Of a DNA stretch of 64,000 nt, positions 45,086-57,282 are shown piece after piece. The position numbers were made by a program, and so were the translations under genes. The notes under the pieces were generated by a model that saw only the letters and a list, made by a program, of their open reading frames with translations, made no database searches and had not been told where the DNA came from. This stretch comes from Clitoria ternatea. Lineage: Eukaryota; Streptophyta; Magnoliopsida; Fabales; Fabaceae. Each line of letters begins with the position of its first letter. Positions within the stretch are counted from its first letter, which is position 1. Where the stretch lies: positions 193,820,501 to 193,884,500 of the forward strand of contig CM075669.1 of the NCBI GenBank assembly GCA_037962975.1. The letters are read 5' to 3'.

Positions 45086-46891
45086 TCATGATGGTGGGGG
45101 ATCCTGGGGTGGTGGTGGGGGCGCCTGGGAAGTGGGGGGAGGTAGCCTCGCTATCAACTGCATCAGTAGCTCCTGCTGCTGAGAAAGTTGCCGACGAGTC
45201 TCGGCGTGCTGCTCCTCGGCCCGCTGTCGGTCCGCCTCGGCTTTCTGTCGGTCCGCCTCGGCCCGCTCCAACAACAACTGCGTCTGACGTCGCTCCTCCT
45301 GTAGCTCATCGTTCAGGTTTTGAATTACCTGAACGACCTCAGTCGGAAGACCAGAGGAAGACGAAGAGGAAGGGGTCTTCCCCTTTTTCGCCAGCTGCGT
45401 GCCGACGCCACCCAATCCAAATACCCTCCCTTTCTTGTTCACACCGCTAACAGCCTCCATATAGATGGCGTTGTCATCAGAACAAGATAGGGTGGGAGGA
45501 ACCTCCCCTTCAGGAGTGGAAGCCACCAGGTCCGCCTCCTTCTCGACCCTCCTGGCCTGATACGCCTCCTGTAAATTCAAAAACAATGATAAGATTAGTA
45601 AGTTGATTTGTAAATTATAAGCATGTGTTAGTTAAAAGTAAATACCACTAGATCCGTAGTCTTCTGGTTTACCCATGCACCGGCTTTGTTCTTCTTGGTC
45701 ATTTGCATGACCTTAAACAAAGAAGGCTCCCGATGCTCCCTAAGCTCCTGTGGTGGACAAAAAACATTGAGATTATTATTTGTAAACATGTAAGACGAAT
45801 CATAATAGAAATGTTTAACATAAATACACTTACAAATCTTTTCTTATGCTCGAGGGTTGAAATGATACCCCCAGTGTAAACCGAGGCTGCAGCATCGGCG
45901 GCTCTGTTGGCCCTGTTCCGAGCACTCGCCTGCTGGAACTGGACCCCGACCCACTTCTGGACCATCCCGTCCTAGTGGTCCTCCGGGATCCAACGAGGGC
46001 GCTCACCCTTGTCCCTCACCTTCCAAAGGGTACTCTTGATGATTTTGGAGGTCTTTGTGGCAAAGACCTTCCTAATCTCATCAATCATACCCTCCGCCCA
46101 CTGGTAATCACGCTGTAAAATGAAATGAGAAATCAAAATTAATAACAGGTCTATTTTACAAATCAAGTCACAACAAATGAGCTAGGAACTTACCGAGAAG
46201 GTGTCAAACCACCTATCTTGCACAACCTTCCCAGCATCTGTCCAAGATATATATGGACCATCCCACTGGGCCTTCAAAACCTTAGTAATCACTTTGGTAG
46301 TGCGACTACTATCAACAAAGCTGTAATGACAACAATTATGTTAGGAGTAAAACAACACACAATCTAGGGAGACTCCCAATATTTCGGCAGAGTCTCCCCT
46401 GTAAATGTAACATTTCCAAGTTTAAATAGTTACCCTGTTACAAACAGAAGAGTGCCCAGTACAATTCAATCTATGCAAGTACTATTTAAAGTAACATCCA
46501 ATAAACCAACAAGTCTTTTCACTAAAGTTTAATATAAAGTATCATACAAATAACATAAAAGTATTTGAGGTTTAGTCACTTACTCGTCTCCGGCCGGCAC
46601 GGGCACCAACATGGGCAGAGGGGATGCCGGAGGTTGGGTGGCCTGATGGACATGGTCCTCCAAGCCACCAACTCCAGGACTCTGCTCTGGGGTGGTCAGT
46701 TGGGGTGATGGGGTGGTCTGCTGTGGTGGTGGTGGTGGAGTGGTCTGCTGTGGTGGTGGTGGTGGTAGTGATGGAGTGCTCTGCTATAGTGGTGATGGAG
46801 TGGTCTCCTGTCCTGGGGTGGGAGTCCCCTACCGGGATGTCGGGGTCCTGGACCCACCACCCCTACTGAAGGGCAGTCGACGTCCCGTCAT
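45086..46891 (-). pseudogene. Transposase_24 (TNPA-like) gene of CACTA, five exons, three stops
   Basis: Second protein of plant CACTA elements, probably the subterminal-repeat binding partner of the transposase. Exons by splice sites and phase: 46891-46584, 46320-46194, 46112-45834, 45747-45646, 45568-45086, all with GT donors and AG acceptors. Exon 1 is Pro/Gln-rich. Exons 2-4 carry the family blocks ISWTDAGKVVQDRWF, VQKWVGVQFQQASARNRANR, GGIISTLEHKKR and the lysine-rich end. Exon 5 ends in a Glu/Arg/Gln coiled coil and a proline tail. In-frame TAG codons lie at 46831-46829, 46786-46784 and 45974-45972. The second sits in a CCACAGCAG-type repeat whose other copies have CAG. ATG 46891 lies 73 bp beyond the TNP2 stop. 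Confidence 0.85.
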
Positions 46892-46964
46892 CTGTGGATA
46901 AAATCATGAAAAGAAAGGTTAGTCTCAGGATATATATAAACCTATGTAACATTTTGTTTGACGA

Positions 46965-49900
46965 CTACATACTCTGTGTCTGTTTCAGTTTCAAATTCCC
47001 CTCAGTTTCAGTGTCACTATCATTATCTATTTGAACAAGTTCATCAGTATCCAAATCAGCCCTAGACCGTTTTGATCGAGAGACAAGGTCTTTGTCAATG
47101 TGTTCACCCCCCGTAGTGGCGAGTGTCTCATCCATTATGACTGGATCAATGTTGAACAACAAATTGGCATCGTTGAGCTCGTGTGGTGCAAGCTGATAAG
47201 CGTCATCGACCTTCTCGGAGACATTGTCAGTGATCTGACTTCGGGCCTTGGCCTTGATTACTACATACCAGTCCCGATGTCCTCCCGGGAAGTCGGTGTA
47301 ATAAACCTGCTCAGCTTGTTGGGAAAAAATGAAGGGATCAAACCCTTTATATCTACCATTCTTCTTGACCTCAACTAAGCCGTAGTTGTTGTCAACCTTT
47401 GTTCCAACACCGATTGTGTTGTCGAACCAATCACATTTGAATAGAACAATATCTCTTCTTAGTCGTCCAGAGAATGAAACTTCAACAATCTCCGTCAGCA
47501 CTCCATAAAAGTCTTCTTCTAACTGTCCGGCGGTGCCTTTTACACAAACCCCGTAGTTATGGGTGCGCATCCCTTCACTCCATTGAAGAATGTTAAACTT
47601 GTAGCCATTTACGTAGTAAATAGGCCATTTTTTAACAGTTTTCACCGGCCCCCAAGAAAGGGCTTGGAGTAAAGAATCTTCAATATGGTTGTTAGGGTCT
47701 TGTATCTATGTACAACATAAAAAGTAGGTCATCGTTAGATAACGGGAGTTAGAAGCAAATAGGCTTAAAAACACTTGGTATACGGGTCTTACGTGTTGCG
47801 CGAACCAACCAACGAACTTGGATGACACCTCACTATGAATTTGGTCATCAGTTAAATCATTTTGCTCAAGTTTTAGCATTTCTGTGTATAAGCTATTCAA
47901 AGGAAACAAATTTAGATACTATAAAAGCTACGTTAAGAATGTATAATATAACTTCTATGACTTACTCAATAAAGGGTTCCACTTCTGGGCAATTGAGAAG
48001 AATGTACAAGTGAGCCGCCTTTCGATCTTTCTCATCAATGTAACATTTTGTGAGCCTGCCCCCCGGGTGACCAGGATAGTTGAAAATCGATGTTTGTTCA
48101 TCAAACCCTGTGCGGCTGGCTACCCCAAGATTACGGGGAATTCTACTCATTCTAGTTTCTATCTCCGTCGGAAAATAGAAAGAAGCAAAGGTTGTCATTT
48201 CTTCGACTAAGTATGCCTCACAAATTGATGCTTCAACGCAGGCTTTGTTCGACACTTTATCTTTTAAAGAGCGTAAGAATCTTCAACATCATTAACAAGA
48301 TAGTGTTAAGTTATAAAATAGTATTATAAGCACGATTTGCAAGGAAATTAAAGAGTTCACCAAGCATTCACCTTTCGAATGGATACATCCAACGATACTG
48401 CACTGGGCCACCAACCAAGGCCTCGTACGGTAGATGGATAGGCAAATGCTCCATGGAGTCAAAAAAACTTGGTGGGAAAATCTGCTCCAACTTACAAATC
48501 AATACCGGGATAGTTTCTTCCATCTTCACAAGTTTCTCCACAAATAACAAAGTAGCCGTCAACTCCTTAAAGAAGTGACTCAACTCCACTAACGGTTTCC
48601 AAATAGGCTTCGGTAAGGCATGAAACGCGTACGGGAGTAGTTGTTGCATAAACACATGGCAATCATGACTTTTCATGCCAAACACCCTGCCCTCCTTCAC
48701 GTCGACACATCTACTCAAGTTAGAAGCGAATCCGTCAGGCAGGGTCAACCCATTCATCCAAATACACACAGTAATCTGTTGTGGTCTAGTTAAAGCATAC
48801 TTTGCATGGGGTTTAAACATTCTTCCACGTCCCGCATCCCTCAACTCCAACTCCTTCCTGGAACACCAAATCGGAAGGTCTAGACGACTCTTCTCGTTGT
48901 CCTTTGTTCTCCCTTTGATGTCCATAACAGTGTCAAAAATATTCATGAAAACATTACGTTCAGTGTGCATGACATCAATGTTGTGTCTTAACAACAAGTC
49001 TTTCCAATATGGCAAATCCCACAAGACACTCTGCTTCACCCAGTGGTGTTCCTTACTGTAACCCGCAAACTCCTTAACACTCTTGTCCCAGATGTAAGGA
49101 TACTCTTCGACCCTCTGCCAAACCCGTGCACTAGATAACCTACGGGGTGGAGGTTCATTAACAACCTTGTTCTTCTTAAAAGCGGTTTTGTTCCTCCTAA
49201 ACGGGTGATCCAACGGTAGAAACTTTCTATGACAGTCAAAGAAACTTGTCTTGCCACTAACAGGGAGTGATTCCCCCCCGGTATGTTCCATGCATACAGG
49301 GCAAGCAAGCTTCCCAGACGTGGACCATCCAGAAAGCATACCATAGGCCGGGAAGTCGTTAATAGTCCACATCAAAACAGCACGCATCATAAAGTTGTTC
49401 TTCAAAGACGCATCATATGTCATTACCCCGATATCCCATAATTGTGATAACTCTTCAACCAACGGTTGCAAAAACACGTCTATGTTCGCCTTTGGATTTT
49501 TGGTTCCTTGAACCAGTATAGATAGAAACATGACCTCCCTCTTCATACACATATCAGGCGGCAGATTGTATGGGGTCAGGATGACTAGCCAACAAGAGTA
49601 AGCTCTTCCGTATTGACCGAACGGGTTAAACCCATCAGTACATAAGCCAAGTCTTACATTGCGCGGCTCACCGGAAAAGTCCGGATATAGCTCATCCAAA
49701 CACTTCCATGCTTTCCTGTCAGAAGGATGGCAAAGAAACCCCTCTTGTGTTCGGTTCAGAGCATGCCAACACATGTGTTTTACCGTGGACAATGAGGCAT
49801 ACAGGCGTTGAAGACGCGGTGTTATAGGGATGGTGGAACCCATTAGATTGACCATCCTATCAAAACAACCTCCAGAAAGATTATAATCTGCCTTTAGGCT

Positions 49901-50445
49901 TAAAGCAGCTAGGGAGGCGGATAACTCAGTGTGACTATTGCACCCGTCCCACAATAGAGTCTGAGCCGCCGCCAACAAATCATAAAATCTCTTCACCTCC
50001 GGATTAGGATCCCCCTCTACATTGTCAGAGTCCCCATGACCTGCTTGGTCATTATGTTCCAGCATACGCCCGGTGGAGGGTCCAACATGATCCATCACTA
50101 TTTGTTCTATGTTGTTGTACGTATCCCTGTTTCCTCCAACCTCGACTGTTGCACGGTTACGTCTGATGGTCTACGCGGTAACTGCTCACCATGGTTGTAC
50201 CAGCAGTGGTATGTTTCCATGAACCCTTTCTCAGTTAGGTGGCACATGACATCATCCGCGTATTCAAAACTCATGCATTTACACCTTGAGCACGGACAAC
50301 GGATCTTCTGAGTCACTTCAAATCCAGGCGTGTTTGCCGTAGCGAACGGAATGAACTCCAATAGCCCCATTATAAACTCCTCAGTCACTCACCGATTGCG
50401 ATCTAGTCGGTTGTACATCCATCGCCGATTCGCCGGTACCTCCAT
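46965..50445 (-). pseudogene. TNP2 transposase gene of CACTA, four exons, nearly intact
   Basis: Catalytic transposase that cuts at the element ends. Exons: 50445-48372, 48280-47966, 47892-47793, 47705-46965, with phases that match (about 1077 codons). It has a Transpos_assoc domain at the N-terminus (IRCPCSRCKC, then HL..GF..Y..W..HGE), the TNP2 core with LCTDGFNPFG (about 260), LSILVQGTKNPKANIDVFLQ and TINDFPAYG..CPVC (about 360), a DUF4218 segment in exon 2 (FASFYF..FNYPGHPGG), and DUF4216 in exon 4 (VLFKCDWFD..DPFIFSQQAEQVYY). I chose ATG 50445 because family blocks precede the later Met. Lesions: TGA at 50391-50389 and a one-base shift near 50160. Confidence 0.9.
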
Positions 50446-50584
50446 TTATAATATCTAACAAGCACGATTTCTGTTACGTTACACGTTTAAATTGTTATTT
50501 AACTATCGGTTGTGAATCACTCTATCTCTTTGATGTTGCAAATTGGTGAGGCCCTATCCCATTCGGGATGAATATGCAACCATC

Positions 50585-50813
50585 CGTAACCCATCCCATA
50601 ATTGTATGTGGTCTATCTTGAGTTGAATGAATGTTCATTTGAAATTTCGGCAACATTTCACATTGGTCCCCGAGTACACAGAGATACGTACGGTATGAAA
50701 CACCACACGCAGACATGCACCCAGGGGACAATACGAAACACCATAACCGAAATTTCAAATGAACATTCATTCAACTTCTCAAGATAGACCACATACAACA
50801 TTGATGGGTTACG
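50585..50813. repeat. Long inverted repeat upstream of TNP2
   Basis: Arms 50585-50650 and 50747-50813 are complementary with few mismatches, for example TTGAATGAATGTTCATTTG against CAAATGAACATTCATTCAA. The roughly 96-bp spacer also has partial pairing (GGTCCCC against GGGGAC). Could be a nested MITE-like hairpin or a source of double-stranded RNA. Confidence 0.85.
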
Positions 50814-51129
50814 CCCTACAGGTTACAAATTCATACCAAACTGTCCAACCGGGACAATTCAAGCTCCAACACAACACGGTACATCAACCGGTTGTTTTGA
50901 AACTTGAACGGGAATCTAATGGGTACACACACGACTAAACCCTACATTATTAAAGTTGAGTTTCATTTTTTAAGTTCCCTAAGAAAGGGAGTCTGCCGAA
51001 ATTTTAGCGGAGTCTCCCCTGTAAACTAGACATTTCCCAAATTTACAAACGGCCCGTTACATATAGAAAACTGCCCAGTATAGATAAATAAACATATCAT
51101 ACGCATTGTATATGATATTCAAAGTTATG

Positions 51130-51440
51130 AACACCAAATCATGTTATCAATATATAAAATCAATGCCTAATGAGCTCTGCTCTCCACTAACAAACAACAT
51201 TACACATGCATCGTAAATCATGTTATCAGCACACAAAACCAATGCCTAATGAGCTCTGCTCTCCACTAACAAACAACATTACACATGCATCGTAAATCAT
51301 GTTATCAGCACACAAAACCAATGCCTAATGAGCTCTACTCTCCACTAACAAATAACATTACACATGCATAAAAAATCATGTTATCAGCACACAAAATCAC
51401 TGCCTAATGAGCTCTGCTCTCCACTAACAAACAACAATCA
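51130..51440. repeat. 79-bp tandem repeat in CACTA
   Basis: Four units. GAGCTCTGCTCT (GAGCTCTACTCT in the third) occurs at 51172, 51251, 51330 and 51409, exactly 79 bp apart. Units 2 and 3 are nearly identical, so expansion is fairly recent. Confidence 0.93.
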
Positions 51441-51959
51441 ACATACATACACTTTAAAAGATACAACACACATAGCCAGAAAGTTAGCGTTAGGGGATTA
51501 CCTGGGAAAGAGAGATAGCGATGAAGACAAAGCTGATGAGGGCCGAACACGAACCACGCGTAAGGTGTCTTGGTCTGCATGACAAAGTCTAGTTAGAATG
51601 GAAATTGAGTAATCAAAAGAAAAAGTTTTATTGGCCTTTGCTAATCATACATTTTCAATGTTACCAAGCAAGGTTGTCAGACTCGAGAGTCTACCAAGAC
51701 TCGTTTTGGCTAGGTAGACTCGACTCGCTAACTCGACTCGTAAACTCGTAAGAGTTTACCTCATGCTAAAAATTGTATAAAATTAATATTAGGCATGCAT
51801 CCAAACAATATATAACATACTAAAATAGTTAAAAAATAAATAAACGCTTCTACCAGCGGGTATGAGTAACATATTACCTACACACGTCACGTTGCATTGC
51901 TATTAAACTAGTCACTAAATTCTGGTGGAGACCAAAGAGTGTAGAGAAACAATTGAGGA

Positions 51960-52240
51960 AACAAGGAGTTAGAGGCAATTCACTCCTAAGACGCTTGATG
52001 GGTTGGCATGTCCTGTTCCTGGAGACCCTCTCCCTTTGGGTTTGTCCCGTGGCACAAAGCTTTCCAGACCCCGACAGCTCCATTTCATGCACCGTTTCAT
52101 GCACGCCCCTCTCATTCCTTCCTACTCCATTCTCCATGGCCTCTCTCTCCACCGTGTCCTCTCCCTCCCCCTCCTCCATGACTGGCAAGTGTCTCCCTTC
52201 CATCTTCTTACCTCTGCTTTTTTGATGTGGAATTTATGAT
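51960..52240 (+). other. Possible captured gene fragment in CACTA
   Basis: GC-richer than its surroundings. On the + strand ATG at 52136 opens a Ser/Thr/Pro-rich stretch (MASLSTVSSPSPSSMTGK) that looks like the start of a plastid transit peptide, followed by a possible GT donor at 52188. Opposite in direction to the transposase genes. This may be chance; I do not recognise a gene. Confidence 0.3.
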
Positions 52241-53216
52241 TAATTTTAGGTTACCCTTTAGCCTTAGTTGTCAGATTCAAGGGGCAATGAAAGTAATTTG
52301 CAGCAGATTGGTTTAGAACCCAGAGGGCTATAGATCCAAAATTCTGCATAACCATTTAAAATGAAGATGACATTGTAATTTCAATCACAAGACTAACTAG
52401 AAGGGCAGATAATGTAGAATGAAACGGAACTAAAAAACTCTTGGAATCGGTGCAACCGTATGACATATTTCTTTCAAATCATCACGTGTCTGCCTCAGGG
52501 ATTATTGGTAAGTTTTCTCCTTGTTTGTAATATTTTTGCTAACACATTCTACAATTGGACAACTATATTTTACTTAGTGAAGAAGAGGAGAAACTGTCAG
52601 ATTTTTTCCTTAACGTGTCAAATTCTTTGTTTAATTATTCTATCATTAGATGGAAGGATTTGGGAGCCTTTGGGATGTATTACTTGAGGTGGTGGGTACA
52701 AAGAGTGTATATTTGTAGGCTTAGTAGCGAATGGTGAACAAGACAAGAGTATGTTGCCATTGATTATGAGTATCTTTTCTTTTGCGAGTTGCCACAAGCA
52801 TTTTGTGTTACTTTGGTTATAGATGCTTTTAGTATATGCTTGTTATTTCCTTGAATTCTTTAATGGTAAGGTGCTGCTGCAACCACTGCTTTTGGGGATA
52901 CCTCAATTCAATTTAGAACTTCACTATACAAAAACTAAAACTAACCTACTCAAACTGTTTACATATTAATATCTATATTAATATTTTGTATTATACCCCT
53001 AAGTAAGATTAATATCCTGTATAAGCTTTACAAGTTATTTTAGAAATTGAGGGTCATACGAGATAACATTTTTTATTTTTAATAATGTATTATGTCTTGA
53101 CTATTTTAAGAAATCAAATTTGCAAATTTGAATTACAAAGTTTAGAATCGGAATATGATTTGCTGACAAACCAGATTATATGAGGGATAATCTTTATCAT
53201 GCAGTTGAAATAAAGT
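52241..53216. other. Unassigned DNA inside CACTA
   Basis: AT-rich sequence with two short unrelated open frames (around 52460-52737) and no motif that I recognise. Confidence 0.4.
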
Positions 53217-53640
53217 AGATTATGATTTAAATTTCTTTCAAACCTGGTTGGAAAGTTGAAAACTCGCCGGAAAAGCTGCAAGGGTGGTCGCCGGAGATTC
53301 CTCGCCAGTTGTTGCAACTCTGCCTGGCCAGAGATGGTCGCCTGAGGCAATGGCACACGGAGCTTCGACGGAGGAAGAAAGGGAGCTGAGAGAGGCAGGC
53401 AGAGAGAGGGTTCGGAGGAGGAGAGGGGGACGGCGGCTGAGAGAGGCAGGCAGACGAACGGTTTTGATGTTGAGGGAGGACGTCTGACAAAGGGAGGGAG
53501 GAGAGGGAGACGGCGGTGAAAGAGGAAGGGGAAGTTAGGGCAAGTGGCAGGGAAAGGGGTTGCTGTCGAGTTAGATTAAATATTTAGCGACGGCTACCCC
53601 CGTCGCTACCAACGTCACTACAATGGGGTTTAGGTTCTTT
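53217..53640. repeat. Purine-rich module with subterminal motif, internal copy
   Basis: A GAGAGAGGCAGGCAGA-type purine-rich tract, then GGAAAGGGGTTGCT, then TAGCGACGG..CCGTCGCTA. This parallels 56050-56580 in the same order, so part of the right end is duplicated internally. Confidence 0.7.
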
Positions 53641-56049
53641 AGAACAAAGATGAGAAGGCCTCTGGAATAAAACGGGGGAAATATTTTCGTGTGAGAATTG
53701 GACGAGACGCTTTCTGTTAAATAAACAAATGAACTAAGCCATAGCAAGTTGTGAGTTGATTTGAATCACCAGGCTAGTCATTTTATAACATAAGAACCCC
53801 AGTTGTCTTATATAACCAAAAACAAAAATAATAAACATTTTAGGTGACTGTAACAAAAATTACAAACGTAATAACAAAACACACATCAAAAAAAATCTTG
53901 TATACCATATTAACAAATATAACTCAACATTCAGCAACAATCACATGCATGCTAACAGCCGTGCAAACTAGTATATGATAAAGCATGGAGCAAATATGCA
54001 GCAGCCAAAGAGTAGCAAAGCATAATACGGTTGTTCACTTCTATGTATTTAGGAATTAGTAATCGAATCATAAAATAAAACAAAATTCGTTGGTTGACAA
54101 CAGACAAGTTAACATTGCGGATGAAGCACAGTCGATTATAACACAATACCGGCAACATAAAATACGTTAAATTAAATTCTAATCTATCAGACAAATAAGT
54201 TAACCTAGTATCCTTTGATTTCAGACAATTCAGTTTTCGCCTCTCATGCTTTTAGAAGTGTATCTATTGTTAAATAAGTGTATCCTCATAATACTATTTA
54301 CTTGTAAAAATCAAAAAATAAAATAATATAAAATAATATAGAAAACTTCATATAAAATTAATAAAATGTAAAAAATTTCATAAAATGCCATACTATGGTT
54401 AAATTATAGCTAAGTAAAAACTTATTTTAATTTGTAAAAAAAATTGTGTTGGATAGTCATTCTTTTAATAAAATTCAGTTAATGAGCACTAAGGTATAAG
54501 AAGATTCTGAGACTAAATTTAGCTATGAAAATAATAGAACTTGATCGATTGGCTTAAAACAACTAGAGACATTGAAATCCAACTCAAATTCCATGCTAAA
54601 AACTATAAAATTGCGATGAAGGTAAACTAAAACAAAAATGAATGACAACCATTCAGGAATTCATTTAAAAAGTAAAAAGGAGACACAGCAGATTGGAGAA
54701 CACATTTAGTAGATAAAAAAGACTTGATTAAAAAGCATTCAACGCTTGATTAAAAAACTTAATACACATATCATGATTTACTTTACCATTTGGAATTTGG
54801 AACTGACTTCCAACAGTACTTAATTCTAGTATTATTTTTAATTGGAACATCTTACTTTCTAAAGCAATTCTAGTATTATTTTTAATTCTAGTTATTCTGT
54901 ATCTGTTTTGTCATGATGTTTTATACTAATAGCTATTACTTAGTCTGTTAAAAATTTATTAATGTTTCTGTATATGTTATCATCATGTTATGTTCCAGAT
55001 TCCATTCAATCTATTTTTCTCAGATAATGAATCAAAGGTAAACAACATTATTCAATAGTCATTATTGCAATCTCACCTGATTTCTAAAGAATTCTAGTAT
55101 TATTTTTAATTGGAACATCTTACTTTCTGATTCCTTAAACAAAGATTTTCAGGACTGAATTTTTTGTTTCACCTATTTGTTTATCTTGCCTAGTGGGGAA
55201 TTCTATGATTAATTAGTTTTGTTAATGTTTTTGATATTTTCTGAGCTATCGGTGTGTGATGATGAAATTACAAGACAGATTAGGGGACTTACCAGTTGAG
55301 CTCGAAGGCTGGTCTCTTGGCAGCAACTCTTGAAGGGGAAGCTTTGATTAGTGAGGTTTATGGGGCGGGACGAAGGCTGGTCTCCTCACTGTATTGCAGT
55401 TGAACGATGCATGTCAGACAATAGATATCTTACCATGTATATAGTTAAAGGGAGTGTTCGTTTACATAGAGTATGGTACATATTATATTATTATTATATA
55501 TTTCTTTCATAAATGAATGTTTTAGATTTATGCCATTTCAGATAGAAATAGAAGGGGTTCATCTTCTTTCATCACCATTTATTTTTGGTGCAAAAATCAC
55601 AAAAAAATGTCAGATACTCCAACCGGAGGGTTTGAACATAGTACCTGGCACAACATTGAACAACATCCCATGAACAAAAGTGCTCGAAATATCTCTTTAA
55701 ATATGTCAAGATGCTTCTAATTATAAATTCACTTAGAAATGATTATTGTGTTCTGCTACGAGCAACTAGATGCAGATTAAAATTATTAAATAGTTTGAAG
55801 GTAAATGTAGTTTTTTCTTGTAAATCTTAAGAAGTTGTTTTGTTTTCGGTTTCCCCCATTTGAAAATATAATACAATTATTTAATGAAACCTCATCAGTA
55901 GGCATCTAAAGGCAAACTATCAAACTAATACAGGAAAATTAAAGTAACTGTCATTCCTGCATGTAAACATTAAGATAATTGTGATGAACTATTACTCTAA
56001 AATTTGTTATGGCTTGTATAGATTCTAAGTCTGTTTCTTTGTTCCAAGC
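53641..56049. other. AT-rich DNA inside CACTA
   Basis: No supported gene. A minus-strand GT donor context near 55290-55297 and two similar AGGCTGGTCTC phrases at 55308 and 55376 may mark an untranslated exon. Confidence 0.4.
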
Positions 56050-56580
56050 AGATTTTAAGTTTGTTACCTGTTTGCTACACCTGATGGCAGACTTAGCTTT
56101 TTCTTTCAGTTCACCGGTGACTCTGCCAGCGAGGGAACTTCTGAATGGAGACGGAGGGGGAGACAGCTCCAAGCCAGGGACGGGACACAGGGAGGGAGGT
56201 CGACGGCTGGAGGAAGAAGGGAGGAAGGGAGGGAGGTCGACGGCTGGAGGGAGGTTGACAGAGGGAGGGACGGAGCCTCGAATGGCCACAACTTCCAACG
56301 GAGAGGGTCACCGTCATTTGTGAGGGGGAGACGGAGGTTTGGAGCTTCGTGAGAGAGGTCGTGGTGGTTTGGTGGTTCGTGAGGCGCAGAGAGGGAAAAA
56401 AGAGGGATTAGAGGCTTGGGGTGGAAAGGTGATGGACGGGGATTGAGGGAGGGGGAGATGGCGGCTGAGAGGGGCAAGGGAGCGGTAGGGCAAATGAGAG
56501 GGAAAAGGGTTGCTCGAAGATAGATTAAAAACTTAGCGACGGCTAATACCCGTCGCTAATAACGTCACTACAATTAAAAC
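56050..56580. repeat. Purine-rich module with subterminal motif, terminal copy
   Basis: Counterpart of 53217-53640 next to the right subterminal repeats. Minus-strand open frames here are Ser/Pro/Leu-rich and repeat-derived, so I do not call a gene. Confidence 0.65.
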
Positions 56581-57265
56581 CTTTAGCGACGGCAAGAGAA
56601 ATCCGTCACTAATCTCCTAAAAAGTAACGACGGGGCACCCTACCGTCACTACCTTCCCTTCTTAAAAGTAAAAACATGGAGGGAAGACGAAAATCATAGC
56701 GACAGAAAACAAATGCCGTCACTAATCTCCTGAATATTAGCCACGGCAAGAGAACTCTATCACTAATCTCCTAAAAGGTAGCGACGGGGTCTCCCCACTG
56801 TCACTAACTTCCCTTCTTAAAAAAAACTGGAGGGAAGACGAAAATAATAGCGACGGAACACTAAATCCGTCACTACTCTCCTGAATATTAGCAACGGTAG
56901 GACAACTCTGTCACTAGTCTCCTGAATATTAGCGACGGAGTCCTCCCACCGTCGCTACCACCCTTTCTTAAATTAAAATAAGGCCAAAATAATAGCGACG
57001 ACATGGGGATCCGTCACTAGAACAAAACCTAGCGACGCCGTTTAGCCGTCGCTAATGTTTGGCGCCAACAAAAAACCATGGAGGGAAACCAAAAATGGAG
57101 GATCTGAGAATATAGCGACCGTACTAGCGACGGTGTTTATAATTGGTAGCGACCGATCCCTATTTTGGTCGCTAAATGCGTCGCTAAAACTTTTTTGGTC
57201 GCTCTTTATTTAGAGCGGTCGCTAACGCGGTCGCTAGTTAGCGACGGTAGTCGGTGGTCGCTAAT
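56530..57265. repeat. Right subterminal repeats of CACTA
   Basis: Many TAGCGACGG and CCGTCGCTA or CCGTCACTA units up to the right end. GTCGCT to GTCACT variants are common here, a C-to-T type change at CpG. Confidence 0.9.
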
Positions 57266-57282
57266 TTGAGGTAGCTGTTTAG

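Noticed and set aside
45061..45450. 129-codon plus-strand frame in CACTA
   Set aside because: Opposite strand of the coiled-coil exon of the Transposase_24 gene, whose splice phase and family motifs support the minus strand.
46624..46901. Gly/Val-rich plus-strand frames
   Set aside because: Opposite strand of the Pro/Gln-rich first exon of the Transposase_24 gene.
56106..56477. 123-codon Ser/Pro/Leu-rich minus-strand frame near the CACTA right end
   Set aside because: Low complexity from a purine-rich repeat, with two competing minus frames. It could be an untranslated leader exon but coding is not supported.
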